From a bacterium (GTDB lineage: Bacteria > 4484-113 > JAFGCY01): 64,000 nucleotides of DNA. A model generated the notes under the pieces. It was not told the DNA's origin. It ran no database searches and worked only from the letters and a program-made list of their open reading frames with translations. The DNA lies in NCBI GenBank assembly GCA_020440605.1, contig JAGRNT010000018.1:1-64000 (forward strand), in the 5' to 3' direction. Positions within the stretch are counted from its first letter, which is position 1, and each line of letters starts with the position of its first letter. A program made the position numbers and the translations under genes. Shown here piece after piece: positions 40,888 to 49,085 of this stretch.

Positions 40888-43026
40888 TTAATGCTCAGCA
40901 GCCGGTGATTCCGACTCAGCCAGAGCCTGCTGCAGGGCTGCATCCTCCGGAAACTCCGCCAGGCCCTCACGCAGTGTCTGGCGTGCACGCTGGTCCTCGC
41001 CGAAATGCAGCAGCACTTGTGCTTCCAACCGGTAGCATTCAGCGTCAAGATTCCGGCAGCGGCGCATGTCGAACAGGGCGGCCTTGGCCTGCTCCTTGAG
41101 ATCGAGCCTGGCATACAGTGCCGCACGCCGCGCATGTGCCACGGGCAGCCAGGGGCGGCTTTCCAGGGAGGCAACATATTTGTCAATGCAGGACTGCAGC
41201 ATCTGCTGCTGGCGCTCATCCAGTCCCTCCAGCTCCTCACCGGCCAGCTGGCGACCGATCTCCGCCTGGATCGTAATCAGCTCGTCACCCGCCATCGGCA
41301 GCAGCAGGGCACTGCGCTGTCGGAGTGGATAGCCCTCCAGGGCACGCACCGCGGCCAGCCGGATCATGGACTCCGGTGACAGCAGACTGTCGCGGATCAC
41401 ACCGAGACTGCTCTGTGGACTGAACTCCGCAAGCTCAGCCAGGGCGGTGGCTCTCACAATCGGTGCCTGATCAGGGTCAGCCGCGATCTCCTCCAGATCC
41501 GGAATGCAGGCGGAGTCGCCACTGCGGGCTGCGGCGAAAGTGGTCCCGAAATGCGGAGCATGTTCCGTACCATACCAGCCCTCCCATGCCGCAATCACCT
41601 CGTCAAGTGCCATGTCGGTATGGCACTGGCTGCAGGCGTTCGGAGTGCCGAAGCTGCGGCTCAGGTCCGGACGCGGAATGCGGATGCTGTGATCGTGTAC
41701 CTGCAGGCTGTTGCCATATTCATGCGTCGGCATGTGACAGGCAACGCAGCTGCCGCCACTGCTGCCAATGGGATGGAAATGGTGCTGCGGACCGTCGAAC
41801 TTCCCGGAATCATGGCAACTGAGGCACAGCTGATTGCCATCCGCGAGCGGTTGGCCGATGTGAGGATCGTGGCAGTCAGCGCAGCTGACGCCGTACATGT
41901 ATTCCCTGCTCTGCAGGAAGGAACCGGCCTCGAAGGCCTGGTGGCTGCCCAGCTGGCCATCCGGCTCATAACTTCCTTCGCGCAGCAATGCCATGTCCAG
42001 ATAGTTCAGCGGATCACGGTCATAACCGAACTCCTCCGTCAGCGGCTCCGCCAGGGAATGGCACTGCACGCAGGTCTCGATCTCTCTGCGCTGCGTGCGA
42101 CGCGGTTCGCGATATGCCGTACCACTTGCCTCGTCCATGTTCCAGCTGTGCTCATCCTCGGTCAGGTAGAAGATCAGTCCCTTGCGGGCGACGCGCTGCT
42201 TCAGGCCCTGGCGCTCCCCTTCGGCCCAGCCGATGTGGAACTTGGCACCACCATGACAGGACTCGCAGCCCACGTCGTCTTCGGCAACATAGGTGTCAAA
42301 CGAGGCATCCTGTGCGGAATACTGTGGTTTCAGTCCACTGGTGTGACAGCGGGCGCAGTTCGTGTTCCAGTTGGCATTCCAGCCGTCCCAGTCTGAGTCG
42401 CCTGGTTCTAGATGCGGGCTGACAGCCGGCAGGCGGACCCAGCGCTGCCCACCTTCAGCGGCACTGCGCGCATCCCAGGCAATGTCCAGCACCTGGATCC
42501 GGCCATCCCCCATGTCCAGCGCATACTGCTGCAGGGAGATGCCGCCGATGCACCAGTGCACCGTGTAGTCATTGGGCAGCCCCCCGGGAGTGTTCGTGCG
42601 GATGATGTAGCGATTGCCATCTCGCCTGAAGGAAGCGCTGCCCCGCTCATCCGTGTATTCAGTGCCGTTGAAGTCGCCCAGCACGAACATGCTGTCCATT
42701 TCGCTTCCGGCAAGGTCATGGGCCGTGCGGCGATAGCCGACCACCAGTTCCTGATGGCAGCTGAAGCAGTCACCACGCCCCTTGATGCCTGCGCTGCCCA
42801 GCCGCGGCAGACTTTCATCAGCCGGATCAGCAAGATACTGGACCCGCTCCGGCAGGCTCATGCTCCGGGCATATTCGTGGGGTGAGGCCTGTTGGGATTC
42901 AGATCCCGCGCCTGGCGAATTGGATTGGACAGGTCCCTTTCCATCGGAACTCTGCGTACGGCAGGCGCAGCAGCCCAGACAGAGTGCCAGTAGCAGAATG
43001 AAGCTGCGCAGTTTCCCCAGTTGCAT
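40888..43026 (-). CDS. Octaheme c-type cytochrome with C-terminal HEAT and TPR repeats
   Basis: 712 residues. The lipoprotein-type leader is rich in cysteine (LLLALCLGCCAC). Eight CXXCH sites follow in order: CFSCH, CARCH, CESCH, CVQCH, CADCH, CLSCH, CVACH and CSQCH (about residues 85-480), with distal His residues such as HHFHPIG. After the hemes come HEAT-like helices (PIVRATALAELAEFSPQSSL, SPESMIRLAAVRALEGYPLR) and TPR helices to the end. This cytochrome-HEAT-TPR layout is known from environmental bacteria and is thought to act in periplasmic electron transfer. Divergent from tlpA-like 43194 across an inverted repeat. Confidence 0.85.
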   Translation of the reverse strand: MQLGKLRSFILLLALCLGCCACRTQSSDGKGPVQSNSPGAGSESQQASPHEYARSMSLPERVQYLADPADESLPRLGSAGIKGRGDCFSCHQELVVGYRRTAHDLAGSEMDSMFVLGDFNGTEYTDERGSASFRRDGNRYIIRTNTPGGLPNDYTVHWCIGGISLQQYALDMGDGRIQVLDIAWDARSAAEGGQRWVRLPAVSPHLEPGDSDWDGWNANWNTNCARCHTSGLKPQYSAQDASFDTYVAEDDVGCESCHGGAKFHIGWAEGERQGLKQRVARKGLIFYLTEDEHSWNMDEASGTAYREPRRTQRREIETCVQCHSLAEPLTEEFGYDRDPLNYLDMALLREGSYEPDGQLGSHQAFEAGSFLQSREYMYGVSCADCHDPHIGQPLADGNQLCLSCHDSGKFDGPQHHFHPIGSSGGSCVACHMPTHEYGNSLQVHDHSIRIPRPDLSRSFGTPNACSQCHTDMALDEVIAAWEGWYGTEHAPHFGTTFAAARSGDSACIPDLEEIAADPDQAPIVRATALAELAEFSPQSSLGVIRDSLLSPESMIRLAAVRALEGYPLRQRSALLLPMAGDELITIQAEIGRQLAGEELEGLDERQQQMLQSCIDKYVASLESRPWLPVAHARRAALYARLDLKEQAKAALFDMRRCRNLDAECYRLEAQVLLHFGEDQRARQTLREGLAEFPEDAALQQALAESESPAAEH

Positions 43027-43052
43027 CGCTCGCTAAGTTTATCCCGTGTGGA

Positions 43053-43109
43053 TTGACCGGTAATCTGCAGACGATCTGCAGATCAAAGGGGTTCAGATTC
43101 ACCGGTCAG
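43053..43109. promoter_or_regulatory. Nested inverted repeats between divergent redox genes
   Basis: TTGACCGGTAATCTG (43053-43067) is inverted as CAGATTCACCGGTCAG (43094-43109); CTGCAG occurs twice inside (43065, 43076). It lies in the intergenic region of the octaheme cytochrome and the thioredoxin gene and could be a shared operator. Confidence 0.4.
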
Positions 43110-43193
43110 TAGATTGAACAGTCGATATGATAATCGTGTCTCATTAATCATGCTGTCCAGTACAGCAGATACCCTGGAAAGACGGAGACTGAG

Positions 43194-43736
43194 ATGATCG
43201 CAAAATTGCAGATTTCGGCAGCCGCACTGCTCTGCCTGCTGGCTGTGATGCCGGCATCAGCTGCAGAACATGTTGAAGCTGTCATGCCCGCCGATGTGCA
43301 TTGGGGCAATGCCCCGGACTTCACCCTGCAGACCTTTGACGGAGAGGAACTGCTGCTATCTGAGTTCGCAGCCGGCAGGCCAGTGGTCCTGAATTTCTGG
43401 GCGGAATGGTGCCCGCCCTGCGTGGCCGAAATGCCACTGCTGCAGGCCGCCTGGCAGGACTATGGCGAGGATGTGCAGTTCCTTACACTCAATCTGGAAA
43501 AGGGCCGGATGGATCCCCAGGCCTTCATGGAACAGCGGGGAATCGCCCTGCCGGGTGCCCTGGCCGAGAATGAGGTCGGAATGCAGTACGGGATCAGCGG
43601 CATTCCCGCGACCTTCTTCATCAGCAGCGAAGGGAACGTACTCGGCATGAAGACCGGAGCATTCGTTGAGGATGAGCTCCCCTACATCCTTGACGCAATG
43701 CTGGATTACGAGCACAGGCTGCAGGTCACTGACTGA
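43194..43736 (+). CDS. TlpA/ResA-like periplasmic thioredoxin
   Basis: 180 residues with a signal peptide (ALLCLLAVMPASAAEH) and a thioredoxin fold with active site NFWAEWCPPCVAEMPLLQAA and cis-Pro in GISGIPATFFISSEG. CPPC-type TlpA/ResA proteins reduce apocytochrome heme-site cysteines or other periplasmic disulfides. Its divergent neighbour is an octaheme cytochrome, which needs 16 such cysteines, so cytochrome maturation is the likely role. GGAGACTGAG directly precedes the ATG. Fur-family gene downstream. Confidence 0.87.
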   Translation: MIAKLQISAAALLCLLAVMPASAAEHVEAVMPADVHWGNAPDFTLQTFDGEELLLSEFAAGRPVVLNFWAEWCPPCVAEMPLLQAAWQDYGEDVQFLTLNLEKGRMDPQAFMEQRGIALPGALAENEVGMQYGISGIPATFFISSEGNVLGMKTGAFVEDELPYILDAMLDYEHRLQVTD

Positions 43737-43795
43737 AGCGGGCGGGAAATGCACCGCCCACTATCCATATTCCACACCGGAAGCGATTCTGCGGC

Positions 43796-43801
43796 TAGAA
43801 T
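43796..43801 (+). promoter_or_regulatory. -10 box of the Fur-family gene
   Basis: GGCTAGAATG: TAGAAT with the start codon 35 nt later, giving a leader with AAGGG before ATG 43837. The same GGCTAGAATG occurs before hslV (56049). Confidence 0.4.
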
Positions 43802-43836
43802 GTGGCAAGAGCTTATACAAGCTGAAGGGCGCGCTC

Positions 43837-44262
43837 ATGTCAACCGGAAGACGCAATACACAGCAACGCAGGAAGATCCGTGAGGTCTTTGAGCAGGCGG
43901 GCCGGCCTCTCAACGTGGAGGAGGTCCATGCCATGGTGCGCGAGGAGATCCCCGGTCTCGGGATTGCCACGGTCTACCGGGCGATCAATGATCTCGTGGA
44001 GGAAGAGTGGCTGAAGCCGGTGGAGTTGCCGGGGCGCAACAACTCATATGAGCTCAGTGAACTGGGCCACCACCACCACTTCATCTGCAATGAGTGTGAC
44101 AAGGTCTATGACCTGCACGGCTGCCCCGGACAGATGAAGGACCTCGTCCCCGAGGGCTTCAAGGCCAAGGCCCACGACATCACCATCTACGGCGTCTGCT
44201 CTGACTGCAATGAACCACAGCAGGAAGTGCCCGCCGGCTCCCCGGAGCAGCTGCCGGGCTAG
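43837..44262 (+). CDS. Fur-family metalloregulator (Fur/PerR/Zur)
   Basis: 141 residues. The winged helix (RKIREVFEQAGRPLNVEEVH, then GLGIATVYRAINDLVEEEWL) is followed by the metal-sensing HHHHF motif and two CXXC zinc sites, CNEC and CSDC, that stabilise the dimer. Fur-family proteins repress metal uptake or peroxide genes according to Fe, Mn, Zn or peroxide. The subtype cannot be fixed. Position after the thioredoxin gene and near cytochromes fits iron or redox control. ATG 43837 has AAGGG upstream. Confidence 0.88.
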   Translation: MSTGRRNTQQRRKIREVFEQAGRPLNVEEVHAMVREEIPGLGIATVYRAINDLVEEEWLKPVELPGRNNSYELSELGHHHHFICNECDKVYDLHGCPGQMKDLVPEGFKAKAHDITIYGVCSDCNEPQQEVPAGSPEQLPG

Positions 44263-44438
44263 TTTTCCGATTCCGGAACCTGAAGTTTGCTGGATCTTCG
44301 CGGCTATGCGACTGTTGCAATGCGCTCGCCAATCGCGAGTGGCAATTTCCGTCCAGCGCTGTTAAACTGGATTTGTCACTGCCTCATGGATGCGGCCCCT
44401 GGAAGCGACACGGCTGAAGAAATACAGGAGCTGATACC

Positions 44439-47036
44439 ATGCGCCACCCTACCTTCCGGCGTCCCGTGTTGTGCGCCGCATCCCTGCTGATCTGCCTGCT
44501 TGCAGCCTGCACCGGCAGCCATTTCACCAGCGAATCCCAGCCGCTCGACTCCTTGGCCCAGCCGCCAGTGGTTGCGCCGAAGTCCGAGCTTCCGCTGCCA
44601 ATCCTGCCCGCGCCACAGGCAGCACTGCTGCTGCAGCGCCGTGCAGGATTCACCACGGCCGACGGCCATGCAGAGGGCAGTGCTTATGCGGATGAGCTGA
44701 GTCATCAGCGCATCCAGCGCAGCGGCAGCCAAGCGGAGTTCAGCCCGCAATGGCAGGCCGCCGCCCCAGCCGGTGTGGACCTGGCCTTCGCCATCTGGCC
44801 CTTCCAGCTGCCGGACTATGCAGGTGGATCCGTGGCAGTTGATGTCGACTGGAATACGGCACCTGAACCGGGCACGGCCTGGCTGGGGCTGGCTGACTTC
44901 CCGGCAGGGCGTTGGCACTGGCAATCACTGGAGAATGGCAGCACTGCTGAGTTTGCCGACTTCTCCCCGTACATCTCGGACGATGACGCCTGCCTGCTGG
45001 CAATCGTGCTGAACGGGTCGACCCCTGCGACGCTGGGCAGCATCCAGCTCGATACCAACCAGCCGCCCACAGCCGTGCTCAGCGCGGATCCCGCTGCGGG
45101 CCTGATTCCACTGACGGTCGAGTATGACGGCAGCGCCAGCACGGATTCCGACAACGGCATCAGCAGCTGGGAATGGGACCTCGACGGCGACGGGAACTTC
45201 GGGGAAAGCGGCGCGGAGGCGACATTCGCCGGCCAGGACAATGCCGCCTTCACATATGAGTCCATCGGCAGCCACACCGCACGCCTGCGAGTGACGGATG
45301 CCAGCGGCCGCAGTGACACCGCCGAATTCAGCGTGCAGGCCCGGCCGGACCTGCCGCCCACCGCGAGCCTGACAGCAGACCCGCAGTCCGGCCAGAAGCC
45401 GCTGGCCGTCAGCTTCGACGGCTCCGCCAGCTCCGACGTGCTTGGCAGCATCGCGGACTATGAATGGGACTTCGATGGCAACGGCAGTTTCAATGAGTCC
45501 GGTGCCGAAGCGAGTGCGCGCGGCCTGGCAATGCCCGAGGGCTACATCTATGAAGCAGCGGGAGACTATCTGGCCAGTCTGCGCGTCACGGATGAGGATG
45601 GCAACAGCGACGAGGCCCAGCTGCTGATCAGCGTCAGCAACGTGCCGCCGGTCGCCGTGCTGATGGCCAGCCAGAGCGAGGGAAATGCACCGCTCGGCGT
45701 GCAGTTCGATGCCGGATCCAGCCTGGATCCCGATGGCAGCATCGTCGGCTATGAATGGGACTTTGATGGCGACGGCGAGTTCAGCGAGTTCGGTACGCCG
45801 GAGCTCGATGCCCTGAACCAGTCCTTCCCCCTGCCCTATACCTATTCGACTCCGTCGATCACCACGGTCAGCCTGAAGGTCTGGGACATTGACGACGAAT
45901 TCGATGTGACGACGCTCGTGATCACCGCGCACGGCTGGCACCACATTCCGATCAGCAGCCTGGACGTCAGCTTCCTGGAGTACATGGGCTCACTGAGTGC
46001 CGCACTGGTGAACAGCAGGCCGGCTGCCGCCTTCTGGACCAGTGCCGGAGGATCTGAACGGGTGCGCTTTCTTTACTGCTCATCCCCCCTGGGCCGTGAG
46101 CAGACTGACTGGCTGGCGCTTGACCTAAGCGGACTTGCCCGGATGGAGCAGCTCAGTCTTGCTGATGTCGGAGGCAATCCTGCCCTCGCTATGCATGACG
46201 TCGTGGACAAGGACCTGTGCTACCTGCGGGCCACAGGCGACGGCAGCCAGTTCAGCCACTGGAGCGGGACAGTGACACTGGACAGCACGGGTGTGACCGG
46301 CAGATTCCCGCAGCTGGCCATGCTCTCCGGCGGGCCGGCAATAGTCCACTACAATGCCGACCTGCAGGCCCTGCGCTATACCGCCTCCAGCACGGCAACC
46401 GGCAGCAATGCCCTGGACTGGTCCAGTCCGGTTTCACCGAATGGCACGACGGAAATCTCAGCGGAAGCGGGCAGGCTCCTGAGCGCCAACGGCAACCCGG
46501 CGATCTGCTACTTCAATCTGGGCGCAACGGAGGCCAGCCTGCGTTTCCGGCGCAGCAGCACTGCCAGCGGAACTTCCGCCGGTGACTGGAGCAATCTCAC
46601 GGATCTCCTGACTGGAGGTGTGAGCTCCGCATGGGCCCAGGGCTTCGGTCTCAGTGGCGGTCTGCCGATGCTTGCCGTCTCCGGCACGGGGCTCAGCGGA
46701 GTGAGCTTCATTGCCGCACAGGATGCCAGCGGCTCCAGCTGGGGCAGCAGCGTGCTGGTTGACGGAAGCACTGCATCCAGCTACCTGGCCCTGGCGGAGT
46801 TCAACGGAAACCCCGCGATTGCCTATCGCAATGCTGACTGGGATGTTAAGTTCATCTACAGCACTACTGCTGACGGCGCCAGTGCAGCCGACTGGCAGGC
46901 TGCGGAGACGGTGCAGGCCAGTCCCACGGCGGATCTGGGCCGGGAACTGCAGCTGCTGACGCTGGCCAGCGGCCAGCCGGCCTGTCTGTACTTCAACAAA
47001 ACATCCGATGAAGTGATCTACGCCTTGCGTTACTGA
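44439..47036 (+). CDS. Lipoprotein with three PKD domains and a C-terminal propeller-like repeat
   Basis: 865 residues. Lipoprotein signal LLICLLAACTG. Residues about 30-200 are a distinct beta domain. Three PKD domains follow (about 205-480) with WEWDLDGDGNF, YEWDFDGNGSF and YEWDFDGDGEF. The rest is six repeats built on GNPAICYFN / RFRRSSTASGTSAGDW-like lines (NPALAMHD, AIVHYNADLQAL, NPAIAYRNADWDVKFIYSTT), which suggests a six-blade propeller. AGGAG lies 9 nt before the ATG. No dockerin loop, unlike the two other PKD lipoproteins. Likely cell-surface binding protein. Confidence 0.8.
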   Translation: MRHPTFRRPVLCAASLLICLLAACTGSHFTSESQPLDSLAQPPVVAPKSELPLPILPAPQAALLLQRRAGFTTADGHAEGSAYADELSHQRIQRSGSQAEFSPQWQAAAPAGVDLAFAIWPFQLPDYAGGSVAVDVDWNTAPEPGTAWLGLADFPAGRWHWQSLENGSTAEFADFSPYISDDDACLLAIVLNGSTPATLGSIQLDTNQPPTAVLSADPAAGLIPLTVEYDGSASTDSDNGISSWEWDLDGDGNFGESGAEATFAGQDNAAFTYESIGSHTARLRVTDASGRSDTAEFSVQARPDLPPTASLTADPQSGQKPLAVSFDGSASSDVLGSIADYEWDFDGNGSFNESGAEASARGLAMPEGYIYEAAGDYLASLRVTDEDGNSDEAQLLISVSNVPPVAVLMASQSEGNAPLGVQFDAGSSLDPDGSIVGYEWDFDGDGEFSEFGTPELDALNQSFPLPYTYSTPSITTVSLKVWDIDDEFDVTTLVITAHGWHHIPISSLDVSFLEYMGSLSAALVNSRPAAAFWTSAGGSERVRFLYCSSPLGREQTDWLALDLSGLARMEQLSLADVGGNPALAMHDVVDKDLCYLRATGDGSQFSHWSGTVTLDSTGVTGRFPQLAMLSGGPAIVHYNADLQALRYTASSTATGSNALDWSSPVSPNGTTEISAEAGRLLSANGNPAICYFNLGATEASLRFRRSSTASGTSAGDWSNLTDLLTGGVSSAWAQGFGLSGGLPMLAVSGTGLSGVSFIAAQDASGSSWGSSVLVDGSTASSYLALAEFNGNPAIAYRNADWDVKFIYSTTADGASAADWQAAETVQASPTADLGRELQLLTLASGQPACLYFNKTSDEVIYALRY

Positions 47037-47111
47037 ACAGGCAGCGGAATGCCTTGCAGCTGAGAGGTGTCAGACTGGGTAGTGAAGTCATCTGGGACAA
47101 TGCTTGCCGGC

Positions 47112-48128
47112 ATGAGAAGCTGCAACATCAAGACATCCGTACCTGCATTGCTGCTGATCGGCTCCATCTTCGCCATGCTGTTGTGCTCAAGCTGTACAAA
47201 GGGCAGCGGGGATGACGCACGGCACGATGCCCGGGACCCGCGCAGCCAGTCAGGCAGCAGTCAACGCAGCGAGACGGATCCCGCTGACAACACCGCACTG
47301 CGGAGCGCGGCACTCGCGGCCCAGTACGGCATCGGACGGGCTGAGGACCACGCCGAAGCGGAAAGGGATTTCCGCCGGGCATATGACAACGGCGACAACC
47401 TGGCCGGGATTTACCTCTACTACCTGCTCGGGACGGAACCAGGTTTTGAAGACCGCCTGGAGGAGAAGACCAGGCTCGCCAAGGACTGCCTGATAGATGT
47501 CAACCGCCGTGCGGGGGAGGGGGAAGCCGAGGCGCAGTACCTGATGTGCCTGATGCGCCTGCAGTATATCGACGAGGAGGACAGCCGCAACTTCATTGAC
47601 AGCAACCTGCGTGCGGCATGCGAGGATGGCAACGCGGCGGCCTGCTATCTGCTGGGCGAGCTGCTGGCGGCCGGAGACCTCGGAGAAGCCGACCATCTGG
47701 CAGCCGAGCAGCAGTTCAGGCGCTGCCTGGAACTGGATTGCAATTATGGCCACTACGGCCTGTCACGCCTGTATGGCAACCCGGACAGCCCGCTGCATAA
47801 CCTGCCGCAGTCCATCGAGCAGGCACGGCTGGCGGCCGGGTCCGGCAACCACCACTGCATGGAATATCTTGCCTATTGCCACTACACAGGGGAAGGTGCG
47901 GAAAAGGACCTCACCCGCACCCGGGAGTACTACCGCCAGGCCGCCGAACTTGGCAATGCTGAATGCGCGGGCAGGCTGGCAGCGATGCTGATCGACGGCG
48001 AGGGCGGCGATGTCGACCTCGCGGAGGCCCGCCAGTGGCTGGAGCGGATCCACATCGCCGACTACCAGCCCTTCGTGGACGAAATGCTGGCGGAGATAGA
48101 CGGGAAGCAGGAGAACGAGAAGAACTAG
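47112..48128 (+). CDS. Sel1-like repeat lipoprotein
   Basis: 338 residues with a lipoprotein-type leader (LLIGSIFAMLLCSSC) and an acidic linker. Sel1-like helical repeats follow: YGIGRAEDHAEAERDFRRAY, YLLGELLAAGDLGEADHLAA, EYLAYCHYTGEGAEKDLTRT and RLAAMLIDGEGGDVDLAEAR. Sel1 arrays are protein-interaction scaffolds. It ends AEIDGKQENEKN; the DGKQ ending recurs in the third gene. ATG 47112 starts directly at the leader; ATG 47100 is an alternative. First of three tandem homologous genes. Confidence 0.72.
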   Translation: MRSCNIKTSVPALLLIGSIFAMLLCSSCTKGSGDDARHDARDPRSQSGSSQRSETDPADNTALRSAALAAQYGIGRAEDHAEAERDFRRAYDNGDNLAGIYLYYLLGTEPGFEDRLEEKTRLAKDCLIDVNRRAGEGEAEAQYLMCLMRLQYIDEEDSRNFIDSNLRAACEDGNAAACYLLGELLAAGDLGEADHLAAEQQFRRCLELDCNYGHYGLSRLYGNPDSPLHNLPQSIEQARLAAGSGNHHCMEYLAYCHYTGEGAEKDLTRTREYYRQAAELGNAECAGRLAAMLIDGEGGDVDLAEARQWLERIHIADYQPFVDEMLAEIDGKQENEKN

Positions 48129-48148
48129 CACTGGACGGCGGTCCATGC

Positions 48149-48154
48149 AATAAT
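48149..48154 (+). promoter_or_regulatory. -10 box of a probable leaderless promoter
   Basis: AATAAT, 7-nt spacer, ATG at 48162. Confidence 0.45.
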
Positions 48155-48161
48155 CCAGGCA

Positions 48162-49013
48162 ATGCTGCCTGAGCTGACAGTCGCATCGCTGACGGGCTGG
48201 GCCTTTGTCGCACTCTTCGCCGCCGGAACCACTGCCCTGTTTGTCAGCTACATCCGCATCCGCCTGCCGGACCCACGCCGGCGCAGGCTGCTGGAGGATG
48301 CTGACATGCCTGAGCTGAAGGAGCTGCGCGAGCGGGCCGTGGCAGCCGTGCATGGCATCGGGCGCAGGATTGACCACGGTGAAGCCGAGCAACTGCTGCG
48401 CAGTGCCTACGCAAAAGGTGACTGTCTGGCCGGGTTGCATCTGTCGGAACTGCTCTTTTCCTCCCCCCGTCATGCAGTTTATAAGGAAATACAAGCGATC
48501 TTTGAGGCCTGTATCCCGCCTGTGATCGAGCTGATGGATGCTGGCAACCCCGAGGCTTCCTATCTCTACTGCGCTGCCAGCAATGAGGAACTGACTGAGG
48601 AGAATGCGGTTTATTGGCAGTCGGAGGCCCTGATCGCCGCCTGTGATGCCGGCTATGTTCCCGCCCTGCTGCATCGCGGCTGGCTAGAGCTGGACGAATG
48701 GGAGTCCGCCGCCAAGCAGATCGAGGCAATGCAATGGTTCAGTCTGGCAATGGAGCAGGGGGCAGCCAGGGCATTGACGGGAATGGGTGCCATACTGTGC
48801 AACCCGAAGTATCCGGACTTCGATCCAACGCGCGGACTGGCAATGCTGGAGGAGGCTGCAGTACTCGGCGACAGGGCAGCGATGTATTCGTTGGCAGATT
48901 GCCTGCTGGACCCCCAACTGGGGGATCCGCAGCCGGAAAAGGCTCGCGCAACTGGATGGGAAGCAGTAGTTGGAGATCAGTCCAGCCGGAAGTTCCCACC
49001 TCGGCGCACCTGA
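48162..49013 (+). CDS. Membrane-anchored Sel1-like protein, apparently frameshifted near its end
   Basis: 283 residues: one N-terminal membrane helix (TGWAFVALFAAGTTALFVSY), then the same module as its neighbours (HGIGRRIDHGEAEQLLRSAY, AKGDCLAGLHLSELL) with Sel1 repeats (GARALTGMGAILCNPKYPDF, GDRAAMYSLADCLLD). In the present frame it ends in an unrelated tail (GWEAVVGDQSSRKFPPRRT). Removing one A from the AAAA run at 48937-48940 gives PERLAQLDGKQ and a stop at 48967-48969, matching the DGKQ ending of the paralogues. So a one-base insertion, real or a sequencing error, is likely. The ATG is 7 nt from AATAAT. Confidence 0.68.
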   Translation: MLPELTVASLTGWAFVALFAAGTTALFVSYIRIRLPDPRRRRLLEDADMPELKELRERAVAAVHGIGRRIDHGEAEQLLRSAYAKGDCLAGLHLSELLFSSPRHAVYKEIQAIFEACIPPVIELMDAGNPEASYLYCAASNEELTEENAVYWQSEALIAACDAGYVPALLHRGWLELDEWESAAKQIEAMQWFSLAMEQGAARALTGMGAILCNPKYPDFDPTRGLAMLEEAAVLGDRAAMYSLADCLLDPQLGDPQPEKARATGWEAVVGDQSSRKFPPRRT

Positions 49014-49038
49014 TGGACTGGGCGCACCTGATGGACTA
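49003..49038. repeat. Tandem 18-bp duplication at the end of the second Sel1 gene
   Basis: GGCGCACCTGATGGACTG at 49003-49020 is repeated at 49021-49038 with one change. The current stop TGA lies in the first unit. Confidence 0.7.
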
Positions 49039-49073
49039 GGCGCAGGCCCGGCTTGATATCCCGGGGCTGGCTG

Positions 49074-49079
49074 TATTCT
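49074..49079 (+). promoter_or_regulatory. -10 box of a leaderless promoter for the third Sel1 gene
   Basis: TATTCT, 6-nt spacer, GTG at 49086. Confidence 0.45.
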
Positions 49080-49085
49080 GGTGAA

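Noticed and set aside
41551..42396. 281-codon ORF on the plus strand inside the octaheme cytochrome gene
   Set aside because: Antisense to a gene with eight CXXCH motifs.
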